The notes under the pieces are model-generated. The model was not told where the DNA came from and made no database searches. It saw nothing but the letters and a program-made list of their open reading frames with translations. From Aliikangiella sp. G2MR2-5 (GTDB lineage Bacteria > Pseudomonadota > Gammaproteobacteria > Enterobacterales > Kangiellaceae): 64,000 nucleotides of DNA. Numbering within the stretch: the stretch's first letter is position 1; every line of letters starts with the position of its first letter. The stretch lies in NCBI RefSeq assembly GCF_015687155.1, contig NZ_JADPQF010000001.1:620001-684000 (forward strand), given 5' to 3'. The translations under genes were made by a program, and so were the position numbers. This document shows, piece by piece, positions 44,222 to 54,084 of the stretch.

Positions 44222-44712
44222 TATCTTACTTCTTCCACATTAACGGTTCGAGTGACTGGTTCCAGTATTGAGTCGAAAATAACGACCTCGGGATAAGGTG
44301 TTGCATAAATAGTTGCTTCAATACTGAAACGCAGTGTTCGATCTGTCTTCTTTTGATTTTCTGTAAATTTAACATTCACTGATTTAAACCGAGGCTCGAA
44401 CTCCTTTAGCAGGTTTTCAAGGTTTTGTGTAAATTGTTTCTTTTTGCTTATATCCAAGGTGTTAACTGTCGCCAGGTCCGGTAAGCCATAGTTCAGAATA
44501 GAGTGTTCTAACTCCTTGAATTCCTCTGCAGGTTCAATAACACGGTACCTGGTATTCAATAGCCGTTCTAAATCTCTGCGAACGCTTTTACGGAGTTCTT
44601 TTAATTGCTGCTCTCTACCTGGATCGGTTTCAGATTGAATATTAGGCTCGTTGTCGATCAGTCGATCAAGTATCGAAGGCCTGAGTTTTTTATTCTTATC
44701 TATATGAGCCAC
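44221..44712 (-). CDS. tssE: T6SS baseplate protein TssE (gp25-like)
   Basis: The 163-residue product is a gp25-like TssE. It has the opening RPSILDRLIDNEP, a charged KELRKSVRRDLERLLNTR segment where the xREL-type motif is found, and LNYGLPDL followed by a strand-rich C-terminus (RTLRFSIEATIYATP). It nucleates sheath polymerisation at the baseplate. It sits between the second tssC and tssF in the minus-strand operon. Confidence 0.94.
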   Translation of the reverse strand: MAHIDKNKKLRPSILDRLIDNEPNIQSETDPGREQQLKELRKSVRRDLERLLNTRYRVIEPAEEFKELEHSILNYGLPDLATVNTLDISKKKQFTQNLENLLKEFEPRFKSVNVKFTENQKKTDRTLRFSIEATIYATPYPEVVIFDSILEPVTRTVNVEEVR

Positions 44713-44743
44713 TTCCCGTTCCTTTTAGATTTTATTGTCCTCA

Positions 44744-46312
44744 TCAGGACTTTTGTATTAGCTCTGTAGTCAACTCTAGTTCAGAGATCATCTGATCTAA
44801 TTGATAATGAGGACGCAGATAAATAGAGCAAAAGTACTGACCTGGTTTTTCAGGATGCTCCTTTACCTTGACGTATGCATCTCTCAACGGATATCTTGCT
44901 TGCTCTTCCCAGTCAAGGTCTTCACGGCCTGTTGTATATTTATACAACCATTCCGCCAAATATTTTTCGCAATCGAGAGCGCTCATAAAGGAACCTACCT
45001 TGTCCCGAATAATAACTTTTATATAATGTGCAATTCTTGATGCGCACAGAATATGTTGCAGCATTGCCGAAAGTTTGGCGTTAATATTGGCTTCCTCAGA
45101 GGATTGTTTGTGTGGTTTGTGAATGGATTGATTGCTAAAGAATGAAGCAAAAGGCACATCATAGCACTGACACAATGGCATAAAACCAAGATCACTTAAT
45201 TCTCTTTCTTTAGTATCCGAAACAATAACTTCTGTTAAAGGTTTGCGAGCTATCATTGGTGAATCGGTTGCAAAACAATCTACCGGTAGGTTTGTAATTA
45301 ATCCCCCACCTAAATGGTCTCTAGGTACACCTCTGATATGACCAAACCAGCCAACATTATTAAACTCTCTTAGTAAAAGCCCGCCGAATGCATAACATGC
45401 ATTTCCCCACAATATGTTTTCATTCCCTCGACTTTTTGATTTTTCGTAGAAAAAAACACCTTTGTAACTGCCTGGTTCGGTTCGGTAAGGAAGACGCATA
45501 ATCATTCTTGGCAAGGTAAGACCGACAAATCTCGAATCTAACTTCTCGCGAAGAGCCTTCCACTTGACGTATTCTTTTTGACCAAATATTGCTTCAAAAT
45601 TCAATGGCTGGCCAAGAGTGGCAAAACTTTCCAGTCCAAATAGTTCGCTCGAGGCAGACGCGATAAATGGAGTGAATGCCGCTGCAGCAACTTCTGCAAC
45701 TCCTTCTAATGTGGCTATATCATTATTAGGGTGGCGTTCTGATATTTTATGGCTGATCGAGTAATCTCCAATTAATACTCCATAGGGTTCTCCGCCGGGT
45801 GTACCATATTCTTCACTATAGACTTTTTGAAATAATTGGCTCTGGTCAAACTCGATGGCTCTAGACATGTCTTTTGCTACTTCTGCCCACGACATATCGA
45901 GCACTTTTATTTTAATATTCTTGGTATCACTAGTTTGGGCAACTAAATATTCTAATCCGCGCCAGGAAGCTTCTAGCTTTTGAAATTTCTCATCATGAAT
46001 AATGACATTTAGCTGATCATTGATGAGGTTGTCGATTAACGATATTGACTCCTGGATTGCAAAAATAATATCTTGAGTTGTTTTAATACGATCTATTAAA
46101 GCATACTCATCTAACCAATAGCTCAAGGCTTTTAAGCAGTTATTCTCTCCAAGGAACTGTTCAACATTGATTATATACGCAGGCCTAAGATAGACCGAGT
46201 CATAGTCAATAGCATTCAGATCGGTTTTGTGATTCTTCTTGTTAAAGGTGAGAGGTTCTAAAGCTTGCACAGATGATTCCACTACAAATATTAAAGGGGA
46301 GAGCGGACTCAC
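44744..46312 (-). CDS. Second TssC-like sheath large subunit
   Basis: The 522-residue product is homologous along its length to the adjacent TssC. Shared segments include KFQKLEASWRGLEYLV, IEFDQSQLFQKVYSEEYGTPGGEPYGVLIGDY, and the C-terminal YPLRDAYVKVKEHPEKPGQYFCSIYLRP. It differs strongly in the N-terminal 80 residues and in surface loops. Paired TssC genes occur in some T6SS clusters. The second copy may make a specialised sheath portion or baseplate adaptor, and its role here is inference. It starts with GTG at 46312, 13 bp after the tssC stop, with an AAGGG very close to the start codon. Confidence 0.88.
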   Translation of the reverse strand: MSPLSPLIFVVESSVQALEPLTFNKKNHKTDLNAIDYDSVYLRPAYIINVEQFLGENNCLKALSYWLDEYALIDRIKTTQDIIFAIQESISLIDNLINDQLNVIIHDEKFQKLEASWRGLEYLVAQTSDTKNIKIKVLDMSWAEVAKDMSRAIEFDQSQLFQKVYSEEYGTPGGEPYGVLIGDYSISHKISERHPNNDIATLEGVAEVAAAAFTPFIASASSELFGLESFATLGQPLNFEAIFGQKEYVKWKALREKLDSRFVGLTLPRMIMRLPYRTEPGSYKGVFFYEKSKSRGNENILWGNACYAFGGLLLREFNNVGWFGHIRGVPRDHLGGGLITNLPVDCFATDSPMIARKPLTEVIVSDTKERELSDLGFMPLCQCYDVPFASFFSNQSIHKPHKQSSEEANINAKLSAMLQHILCASRIAHYIKVIIRDKVGSFMSALDCEKYLAEWLYKYTTGREDLDWEEQARYPLRDAYVKVKEHPEKPGQYFCSIYLRPHYQLDQMISELELTTELIQKS

Positions 46313-46325
46313 CCCTTAGATGTGA

Positions 46326-47813
46326 TTACCCAGCTTTAGGAATATTAGCCACAAGTCTTAAGGAGGCAGTTAATTCCTCCATTTGTAGCCAAGGACGCAA
46401 ATACGCTACCGCATTATAGACACCCGGCTGTCCAGGCACTTCTTTTACCTGTACGCTGGCGTCAGCCAATGGATATCTGGCCTTCATCTCAGGACTGGCT
46501 CCCGGAGTAGCATTAACGTATTTTTGAATCCATTGGTTCAACCAACGTTCAGCATCTTCCACTTCCATGAAAGAGCCAATCTTATCGCGAGCCATAACTT
46601 TTAAGAAATGAGCGATTCTTGATGTTGCCATGATATATGGTAGGCGAGAGGAAATTGCCGCATTAGCCGTCGCATCCGGATCATCAAAGGATTTGGGCTT
46701 TTGTGCTGTTTGAGCGCCAAAGAACACTGCATAATCAGTATTCTTATAGTGGCATAGCGGTAAAAAGCCTAGTTTTGATAGTTCTGCTTCGCGGCGATCT
46801 GTGATCCCTATTTCTGTTGGACACTTTTGATCAGCATCACCATCGTCGCTAACGAATACATGGCTTGGTAACCCTTCAACCTTACCTCCGCCTTCTGCGC
46901 CGCGAATACTTGTACACCAACCGTACTCAGAGAAAGCTTGTGTTAATGTGGAGCCCATTGTGTAAGCCGCGTTCATCCAGCAATAAGAATCGTGCTCTGC
47001 TTCCAGGTGTTGTCCTTCCGCATTCAAGTTAGCTTCTTCAAAATTAAATGCTTCAACAGGTTTGGTCGCTTGACCGTAAGGGAGGCGAGCAAGGACTCTT
47101 GGCATAGTCAGGGTAACAAAACGAGAATCTTCGCTTTCTCGGAAGCTACGCCACTTTATATACTCGGCAGAATCAAAGATTTTTTCGAGATCACGCGGCT
47201 TTGATAGTTCTGTGAAACTCTCGAAACCAAACATTTCTGGTGCTGCCGCAGAAATAAATGGGCAGAATCCAGCCGCAGCGATATTCGACATATTCGATAG
47301 TAAATCTATGTCATCAGGGTGAGAAGAAAATTCATAATCACCTATTATTGCCGCATAGGGCTCACCACCAGCAGTACCGAATTCACTTTCATAAATCTTT
47401 TTAAAGGTCTGACTTTGATCAAATTCGACCGCTTTTTCGAGATCTTTAGTCAGCTCCTTTTTGCTTATATTCAGCATTCTGATCTTTAGTCCTGAGCCCG
47501 TCTCAGAATTTGAAATCAGGTGATGTAATCCGCGCCAGGAACCCTCGATCTTTTGGAATTTTTCCTGATGCATGATGGTCGCAACTTGTTTCGACAGGGT
47601 CTCGTCAATTGCCTGAATCGCTTTGTTAATCGTAATAGTTAAGTTTTTGTCCCACTTAACCGTGCCTTCCATAACTTGTTTAGTGAGATTCTTCAGAAGG
47701 TCTTCAGTTTCGTCTCTTTGAGTTTGTTTGGTTGCACCTATGGCTTGCTCAAGGAAACTTATTTCCTGTTCCTCTGCAACCTGAACGTCTGCTTGTTCTT
47801 CAACTTTTGACAT
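46326..47813 (-). CDS. tssC: T6SS contractile sheath large subunit TssC
   Basis: This 495-residue protein is a standard TssC (VipB/ImpC). It has the [48 protein letters not shown] and [14 protein letters not shown] motifs, and the C-terminal [31 protein letters not shown]. It pairs with TssB to form the helical sheath whose contraction drives the Hcp tube. The start shares a base with the tssB stop, which keeps the two subunits in ratio. Its length and motifs are complete. Confidence 0.97.
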   Translation of the reverse strand: MSKVEEQADVQVAEEQEISFLEQAIGATKQTQRDETEDLLKNLTKQVMEGTVKWDKNLTITINKAIQAIDETLSKQVATIMHQEKFQKIEGSWRGLHHLISNSETGSGLKIRMLNISKKELTKDLEKAVEFDQSQTFKKIYESEFGTAGGEPYAAIIGDYEFSSHPDDIDLLSNMSNIAAAGFCPFISAAAPEMFGFESFTELSKPRDLEKIFDSAEYIKWRSFRESEDSRFVTLTMPRVLARLPYGQATKPVEAFNFEEANLNAEGQHLEAEHDSYCWMNAAYTMGSTLTQAFSEYGWCTSIRGAEGGGKVEGLPSHVFVSDDGDADQKCPTEIGITDRREAELSKLGFLPLCHYKNTDYAVFFGAQTAQKPKSFDDPDATANAAISSRLPYIMATSRIAHFLKVMARDKIGSFMEVEDAERWLNQWIQKYVNATPGASPEMKARYPLADASVQVKEVPGQPGVYNAVAYLRPWLQMEELTASLRLVANIPKAG

Positions 47814-48337
47814 TATTCACCGTCCTTATTATCTGAATCGTTATTAATGCCCAATTCTTCGCTAAGAGATTCAAGTGCGCTTGTATTGCTTAATACTTCT
47901 TCAAGGACTGCTTCCAAATCGTCTGAACGGTCGGCCTTGGTCAACAAATCACGCAACTTATTACGAGTTTCCATGAGTTTCTTTAATGGCTCTACTTTTT
48001 CGACAATCTTTTGTGGTTCAAAATCTTCTAGTGATTTGAAGTCGAGCTCTACAGATAGCTCACTACCGTCGGCTTCTAAAGTATTTTCTACCTTTAAGCC
48101 AACTTTTGGATTGATTTTGCTCATAACTTCATTAAAGTTATCGCGATCTACCTGTGAAAACTTACGATCTTTAAGAGATTTTTTTGCTTCAGTGTTATCG
48201 CCGGAATAGTCGCCCATAACTCCCATGACGAAAGGGATCTCTTTTTCTGCTGTAGTGCCGTTAGTCTCTACATCATAGGTGATATGAACTCTAGGCTTCC
48301 TAACACGCTTTAATTTGTCGTGAATGCTGTCAGACAT
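47813..48337 (-). CDS. tssB: T6SS contractile sheath small subunit TssB
   Basis: The 174-residue product is a TssB (VipA/ImpB). It has the [32 protein letters not shown] opening, [18 protein letters not shown], and an acidic helical C-terminus. It forms the sheath with TssC, and the N-terminal helix region is contacted by ClpV after contraction. The ATG at 48337 has an AGAGGAAG ribosome site. It is the second gene of the minus-strand cluster after tssA. Confidence 0.97.
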   Translation of the reverse strand: MSDSIHDKLKRVRKPRVHITYDVETNGTTAEKEIPFVMGVMGDYSGDNTEAKKSLKDRKFSQVDRDNFNEVMSKINPKVGLKVENTLEADGSELSVELDFKSLEDFEPQKIVEKVEPLKKLMETRNKLRDLLTKADRSDDLEAVLEEVLSNTSALESLSEELGINNDSDNKDGE

Positions 48338-48361
48338 ATTGCTTCCTCTTTAATTTCCCTG

Positions 48362-49471
48362 TTAATCCAGGCTGTTACTTTTAACACCAGTTAGTGATTC
48401 GTAAAATTGTCGAGAGCCGCCGTCCGGAATCAATTCATTAATCAGTTCAGTCAGCGGCATATTACCCCACTTAATAACTTTATCGATAGAATAAGAAATA
48501 GGGGAGTGAGGTTCAGTTTTTAAAAAGTAGTCAGAAATGACCCTGAGTTGTTCGAATGCATGTTCTCGATTTCTAATTGGCCCGGTTTGTTGTGGTACTG
48601 ACTCTATTTCATTCGATTCCGCAACATCTCCCACTTCAGAAGGTATTTCCTGGTCTATGCTTTCCATAGGAAGCTTGTGCTGGCCCAGGTGCTTAATCGC
48701 ACCAAGGCACTGTTGCAATGTTTCAGTTATATTTGAGATTGACGGCGCGACTTGCGCACCGCATTTATCATCGAGAATTCGACCGATTTCTTTATAGGTG
48801 CTGATGCAGAGTTCCAGGTCATCTCGTTGGTTTATGAAAAAGGTTTCGCTGGATGCCGTAACTGATTTTTCTATATCTGCGAGGCTGAAGCCAAGAGAAT
48901 CAAATTTCTTGTTTCGTTCAGAATCGTCGACTATTTTTTGTACATCCAGAGCTTGTTGATATTGCCAGAAACCAAAAGGACCGGGTGAATCGCCCTCAGT
49001 GATAAGTACTCGACGGATAGGAGCAATTAACACTCCCTCTGCTCCCTGGCCGTTAAGTCCTGCTAGTGGAGCTACCGTAGTTTCCAGCCCATCTTCATCC
49101 GGTAGAGGATAGATATCATCCCAAAAGCTTTCTACTAGTTGCTTAAGTAATAGGAAACCATCTTTAAGGCCTGCAAATCCTTTTAGTCTTATTAGTGCTT
49201 CAATATACCAACTGGTAATCTCAAGATCTTTAGAGTGTTCGCTAAGTATTTTGGGCGCAAGCTCGAGCACGGTACGCCATAGTTCGTTGGCTTCAGCACT
49301 AAACTCAAAAAGATTTTTTCGTTCATCTGATCGGGCTGAGTTGCGAGCATCTTTGATTTTGTAGTAAAGGGAGTCTGGAGAGCTATCTTCCCGCAAATCA
49401 ATCCCGGTAGGACTATCTTCCGATATTGGATGAAGTAAATTCTCAATATCAAAAACAGCTTGTGAGGTCAT
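48362..49471 (-). CDS. tssA: T6SS cap and assembly protein TssA (ImpA_N type)
   Basis: The 369-residue product has an ImpA N-terminal domain: LLHPISEDSPTGIDLRED, then LEITSWYIEALIRLKGFAGLKDGFLLLKQLVESFWDDIYPLPDEDG near residue 100. A linker follows and then a C-terminal region ending RNREHAFEQLRVISDYFLKTEPHSPISYSIDKVIKWGNMPLTELI, typical of the short TssA class. TssA primes the baseplate and may cap the growing sheath. It is the first gene of the minus-strand structural unit, facing the 1-kb divergent region, so the promoter of this unit should lie upstream of 49471. Confidence 0.95.
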   Translation of the reverse strand: MTSQAVFDIENLLHPISEDSPTGIDLREDSSPDSLYYKIKDARNSARSDERKNLFEFSAEANELWRTVLELAPKILSEHSKDLEITSWYIEALIRLKGFAGLKDGFLLLKQLVESFWDDIYPLPDEDGLETTVAPLAGLNGQGAEGVLIAPIRRVLITEGDSPGPFGFWQYQQALDVQKIVDDSERNKKFDSLGFSLADIEKSVTASSETFFINQRDDLELCISTYKEIGRILDDKCGAQVAPSISNITETLQQCLGAIKHLGQHKLPMESIDQEIPSEVGDVAESNEIESVPQQTGPIRNREHAFEQLRVISDYFLKTEPHSPISYSIDKVIKWGNMPLTELINELIPDGGSRQFYESLTGVKSNSLD

Positions 49472-50489
49472 TCAATGTAATCCCTTAATTCATGTTCAAG
49501 TTTTGCTGGTTTTACTCTTTGTCAGGTGTTTCGATTTTTTTCAGAACAGCGCAATAAAAACTGTTCTCTTCGAACACTATAAAATTAGTGTTCTAAAGCT
49601 TCCAGTATATTGTGAATTAACCCACATAACCTATCTAGAAAATGGCGATCTGGCAGAAAATTCATTGTGAATCATTTTGCATATAAGTCAATTTCTGTAA
49701 ATCACTGAAGCCAAAAATATCTCTGATCAATAATAAAAAGCAAATCAACCATCTTCGAGAAAGTGCAATATTTACATCTCAAAATGGAAAGTGTGAAATA
49801 TTCAAGATGAAATTATTAGTAATAACTAAAATTTTCCCTGTAGCGAATTCCCTGTTTGAAATTTGAACTGCTGAAAAAAATATTCAAATAGGAATTTTTA
49901 TTCAAATTCCACGATAGCTGTAACTACTCAAAGATTTTTGTTGAGTTAGCAATCTGAAGAGTTCAACGTGTTCAGATCAACCAGCGTGGCAAGGCTATCA
50001 TGCAGATAAACTATTTTCTAGAAGCTTGTCACAAAATATTTATATAAATATATTTTAAGTGTGATGTTGGGTTTTGATATTATGCTTTTTCTGATACAAA
50101 TTGATGTCTCGGAAAAATGGTAGATAAAACTCAGTATTCTCTGAGCAAAAAACATACTGCAAATCTCTAATAGTGATAAATGTTGCCAAAGTGAAAATTA
50201 ATCACTAGTGGTTTATCGGACTGTCATTTAAAATTGCAACCAAAGTATACAAGATTGAGACATTTTCGCGGATTATATAGACCATTTGTTAGTTTTCATT
50301 TGCTTTTCTGTCTATGAGCAATGCTGTAGAGTAAATCAGATGTTCAGCGGTTGGATAATATTGGCTCAGAGTTAACAGAATAGAGTTCGACTGGCTTAAT
50401 GATGATTCTATGGCAAAGTTTTTTACAAGGAATTTTATGTTTTTCAATAAGTGGAGTGATAAACAAGTCAGTAATAAGGATGTAGACTT
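49472..50489. promoter_or_regulatory. 1-kb divergent regulatory region between tssA and tagH
   Basis: No substantial gene is seen in this AT-rich region, which separates the two large T6SS transcription units. Two inverted repeats lie 72-122 bp upstream of tssA: AGAACAG-N11-CTGTTCT (49543-49567) and GAACACTA-N6-TAGTGTTC (49572-49593). A dyad AGTGA-N7-TCACT lies at 50190-50206. A 20-residue leader frame (50437-50499) with AAGGA at 50427-50431 overlaps the tagH start. The length, unusual for such a compact cluster, suggests layered control of both units. Confidence 0.5.
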
Positions 50490-52067
50490 ATGCCTGTAGT
50501 CGTGACGATATTAGAGTTTCCCGATGGCGTCGAATTGGCCCAATCAAGTATGGTTTTTGATGAGCAGGGCGGAACGCTTGGTCGAAGTCCTGATAATACT
50601 TGGGTATTAAGTGATCCGGAACGTTTCCTTTCTGGCTGTCATAGTCAGATTGTTTCGGAGGGCAGCGATTTTTATCTCGTGGATAGAAGTACCAATGGTA
50701 CTTACGTTAATAATTCGGGAGAGCCTCTGGGAAAGGGAGAAAAAATCAGGCTTACCAATGGCGATATTTTTGAAATCAGCGACTATAAGTTTCAGGTTTC
50801 AATTCCAGTTGAAAGTGACTCATCTGAAGCTTTTGTTCAAAATTTTAATGCTGGCAGTTCTGATTTGGACATAGATGATCCTTTCGCCAGTCCCGTCCCC
50901 GCTTCTAGCAGTAAGCAAGAGTATGCTTTGCCTTTGACCCAACCGGAAATCAGTCGTAGCTCAATAAGTTCGGGGGCCTCCCATTTTGATGATGGGCTAA
51001 ACACTGACAACCTCACGTCGGTCTCTCTTCCAGAAGAAACCGACCCATTAGCTGCGCTAGACAATGCTTCAGAATCTTTTTCAGTGGGTCAGCAACCACT
51101 AGATAAAGAAAGAGAACAGTTTAATTTGAACTCTTATTCCGATAATGCGCAGGCTACCGAGCAGGCCGTCGACTGGCCTTCTACATCTCAGAATAATGAA
51201 TTAATACCACAAGATTGGGATGACGACTTCCTTGATTCGACTAGTTCGAAGCAGGAGGAAACATCGTTTGGAAACGTAAAAGTCAGGCCATCTCAGGATT
51301 ACCAAAGTTCGCAAGTGGTTGCGGTTCAAAAAACAACTGACGCAGAATCAATTAGTTTATCTGAATCCGAAGCTCGCCGTCGGGCTTTGGAAAAATCCTA
51401 TAAAAACCTGAAGGCGCAGAATGCTAGTTTAAAGAAGCAGCTTGAAGTCGCGAAAAAGCGCACAGGCTCGGGTGTGGACCGGACGCTAGTTGATTGCATT
51501 GGTTTCAGTGAGCACGAACTGAGTGATGAAAAGGTCGCTGAAATAAATGAGATTTGTGGAGTTTTTATCCGCAAGGTAACTGAAGGCATGATGCAAACTC
51601 TTGCGTCGAGAAATAATGTCAAGAATACATTTAGGATGAACATGACAACCATTCAGCCTAAAGAAAATAATCCTTTAAAGTTTTCAGCTAATGTTGATGA
51701 TGCTTTGGAGAATATGTTCATTAAGGAAGGTAACTCTTACAAAAAGCCAATTGAAACAGTGGAAGAGAGCTTCGAAAGTATTGCTGATCATCAAGTTGCC
51801 ATACTAGCTGGCGTACGCTCGGCATTTAACGGAGTTGCTGAGAGGTTTGACCCTAAAGGACTTGAAGGAATCTTTCAAAAACAGAGCAAAAAAGGATTAA
51901 TACCGAGAAACGAAAAGGCACAGTACTGGGATTCTTTTTGCCAGTATTACCAAGATTTGTTTTCTGATCTGGATACATCCTTTCAGACAGTGTTCGGTGA
52001 CGAATTTACACTAGCATACGAGGCGCAGCTACAAAAGTTAGCACTCGCTCGACGAAACAAAAAGTAA
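50490..52067 (+). CDS. tagH: T6SS-associated FHA-domain protein TagH
   Basis: The 525-residue product begins with an FHA domain (about residues 25-100) carrying the phosphothreonine-binding residues Gly31-Arg32, His51 and the NGT loop (69-71). A long, acidic, Ser-rich linker and a short coiled coil (about 290-325) follow. The C-terminal TagH domain (about 335-525) has LVDCIGFSEHELSDE and QYWDSFCQYYQDLFSDL. FHA proteins of T6SS bind threonines phosphorylated by PpkA and promote assembly. Both kinase and phosphatase are encoded downstream in the same direction. The ATG at 50490 has AAGGA at 50477-50481. Confidence 0.94.
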   Translation: MPVVVTILEFPDGVELAQSSMVFDEQGGTLGRSPDNTWVLSDPERFLSGCHSQIVSEGSDFYLVDRSTNGTYVNNSGEPLGKGEKIRLTNGDIFEISDYKFQVSIPVESDSSEAFVQNFNAGSSDLDIDDPFASPVPASSSKQEYALPLTQPEISRSSISSGASHFDDGLNTDNLTSVSLPEETDPLAALDNASESFSVGQQPLDKEREQFNLNSYSDNAQATEQAVDWPSTSQNNELIPQDWDDDFLDSTSSKQEETSFGNVKVRPSQDYQSSQVVAVQKTTDAESISLSESEARRRALEKSYKNLKAQNASLKKQLEVAKKRTGSGVDRTLVDCIGFSEHELSDEKVAEINEICGVFIRKVTEGMMQTLASRNNVKNTFRMNMTTIQPKENNPLKFSANVDDALENMFIKEGNSYKKPIETVEESFESIADHQVAILAGVRSAFNGVAERFDPKGLEGIFQKQSKKGLIPRNEKAQYWDSFCQYYQDLFSDLDTSFQTVFGDEFTLAYEAQLQKLALARRNKK

Positions 52068-52086
52068 AATATTAGAAGGTATTTAT

Positions 52087-52578
52087 ATGCGTAATATTTT
52101 TGATGGTCTGCTGAAAGCATTGCTTCTATCTTATTCTCTAATGATTATTTCTGGTTGCCAAACAGTTGGGCAAACATTGAATCTTGATACCGACTTGAGG
52201 TTGACAATTAATGTGGAAGCCGATGTTAATCCAGATGATGCGAAGAAGCCTTCGCCACTGTTCTTAAGATTTTATGAACTTCAATCAAACAAAGTTTTCG
52301 AAAATGCTGATTTTATAGATTTATATGAAAGAGATGGTGATGTTCTAGGCGCTGATATGGTTGCTAAGCAAGAGTTAAGGAGGTTGACTCCGGGAGAGCA
52401 AAGAGAAGAGAACTTTGTTTTAAATCCTCAAACTCAATACATAGCCCTGTATGCGGAATTCTATAATTACAATGATTCGCAATTTCGCGTTGTCTTTCCA
52501 GTAGAAGCGAATAATGTTTTTCAAGATAAAATCAAAATAAAAATTACTGGTAATAAAATGACTCTAATTGAAAAATAG
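52087..52578 (+). CDS. tssJ: T6SS outer-membrane lipoprotein TssJ
   Basis: The 163-residue product has a lipoprotein signal ending IISGC (Cys24) and a small beta-sandwich with LRLTINVEADVNPDDAKKPSPLFLRFYELQS. This is the TssJ (VasD/SciN) pattern. TssJ anchors the TssL-TssM complex to the outer membrane. It lies 19 bp after tagH and is followed by tssK, the normal J-K-L-M order. Confidence 0.95.
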   Translation: MRNIFDGLLKALLLSYSLMIISGCQTVGQTLNLDTDLRLTINVEADVNPDDAKKPSPLFLRFYELQSNKVFENADFIDLYERDGDVLGADMVAKQELRRLTPGEQREENFVLNPQTQYIALYAEFYNYNDSQFRVVFPVEANNVFQDKIKIKITGNKMTLIEK

Positions 52579-52710
52579 CAGTGTCTTTATCTCTTGCTTT
52601 AGCAAGGATTGTATTGTTATGAGTATTTTTTGGCGCAACTTTCTCTCAATCAGAGAAATTTTGTGCATTTTGAATAAAGTCATAGGCTACTTACTTTAAG
52701 GGGAGCTTTA

Positions 52711-54045
52711 ATGTCATTAGATAGTAAGGTTGTTTGGGGAGAAGGAATGTTTCTTAACCCACAACATTTTCAGCAGCAAGAGCGCTATTTTGAGCGATAT
52801 ATTGATGGTAAATGTGCTGCATATGGTGCTTATGGTTGGGGCGTTGAGTCCTTTGAAGTTGACCAGCAATTACTCAAGCTGGGAAAAATTTCAGTGGTTA
52901 ATGCAAAGGGTATCTTTCCAGATGGAACTCCATTTAGTTTTCCTGATGTCGATAATTCTCCAAAAGTTCTAGAGCTACCCGAATCAACCCATAACAAAGT
53001 GATTTATCTTGCTATTCCTGTTAGAAGAGCTGGGGCTGTAGATGTTCTTGCGGATGAGGAAGCTCAAGGTCTTGCGAGGTACTACTCGGCTGAGCAGCCA
53101 GTTAGAGATGTAACGGTCGAGGGGAGTGATAGTCTGAAAGTTAATGTTGGCAAATTAAGAATCAGGCTACTGACTGAGGATGACGATATGAGCGGTTACG
53201 CTTGTGTTGGATTGCTACGAGTTGCAGAGTCGAGTGAAGACAAGAATATTAAACTGGATGAAAACTTTATTCCTACGTGCCTAAACAGTAAAGCTTCTAC
53301 TAAATTGAAGAATTTTTTGTCTGAGCTAGTTGGGTTACTCCATCATCGTGCGGAAGCGATTGCAGGAAGACTTGCTGATACACGTCGCGGTGGAACAGCC
53401 GAAATAGCCGACTATATGTTGCTTCAATTGATAAATCGTTTAGAACCTTTGGCTCATCATTTACAGAGTGTCGAATCTCTTCATCCAATTGACTTGTATC
53501 GCGAGATCGTTCAGATGGTTGGTGAGTTATCCACCTTTTTTGCGAAAAATAAACGTGCACTTTCCTTACCTGCATACCGGCATCAGAATCTTCAGGATAC
53601 TTTCACGCCTGTGATATCTGGTTTGCGTCAGTGCTTAAGTATGGTTTATGAACAAACCGCCACGGCTCTTGAGTTGGTTGAAAAGAAATATGGTATTCGA
53701 GTTGTTCAGATTCCAGACCGAACCATGTTGAACTCAGGAGTATTTGTTTTGGCCGCTCGAGCGGATTTACCTGATGACAGTTTACGGGGGCATCTACCAC
53801 GACATATCAAAATCGCCTCGGTTGAAAGAATCAGGCAGTTGGTGAATGCAGCGTTGCCTGGAATCGCAATTAAGCCGCTTCCAGTATCTCCTCGACAGAT
53901 TCCATTCCGTTCTGGATACAATTACTTTGAGCTAGAGAAAAACAGTGATTACTGGAAAGAACTCAAGAACTCTGGCGGAATCGCTATTCATATTGGTGGC
54001 GATTTTCCTGGGTTAGAGTTGGAGTTCTGGGCTATTCGTCAGTAG
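52711..54045 (+). CDS. tssK: T6SS baseplate-membrane connector TssK
   Basis: The 444-residue product matches TssK (ImpJ/VasE), with KVVWGEGMFLNPQHFQQQERYFE at the N-terminus, LAIPVRR near 110, and the C-terminal LPVSPRQIPFRSGYNYFELEKNSDYWKELKNSGGIAIHIGGDFPGLELEFWAI. TssK trimers link the TssF-TssG wedge to cytoplasmic parts of TssL and TssM. It has an AAGGGGAG ribosome site and a 132-bp gap after tssJ, which may hold a weak secondary promoter. Confidence 0.97.
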   Translation: MSLDSKVVWGEGMFLNPQHFQQQERYFERYIDGKCAAYGAYGWGVESFEVDQQLLKLGKISVVNAKGIFPDGTPFSFPDVDNSPKVLELPESTHNKVIYLAIPVRRAGAVDVLADEEAQGLARYYSAEQPVRDVTVEGSDSLKVNVGKLRIRLLTEDDDMSGYACVGLLRVAESSEDKNIKLDENFIPTCLNSKASTKLKNFLSELVGLLHHRAEAIAGRLADTRRGGTAEIADYMLLQLINRLEPLAHHLQSVESLHPIDLYREIVQMVGELSTFFAKNKRALSLPAYRHQNLQDTFTPVISGLRQCLSMVYEQTATALELVEKKYGIRVVQIPDRTMLNSGVFVLAARADLPDDSLRGHLPRHIKIASVERIRQLVNAALPGIAIKPLPVSPRQIPFRSGYNYFELEKNSDYWKELKNSGGIAIHIGGDFPGLELEFWAIRQ

Positions 54046-54084
54046 CAATACGCAACGAAAAAGGGTAAGAGGAGGAAGAAAGAT

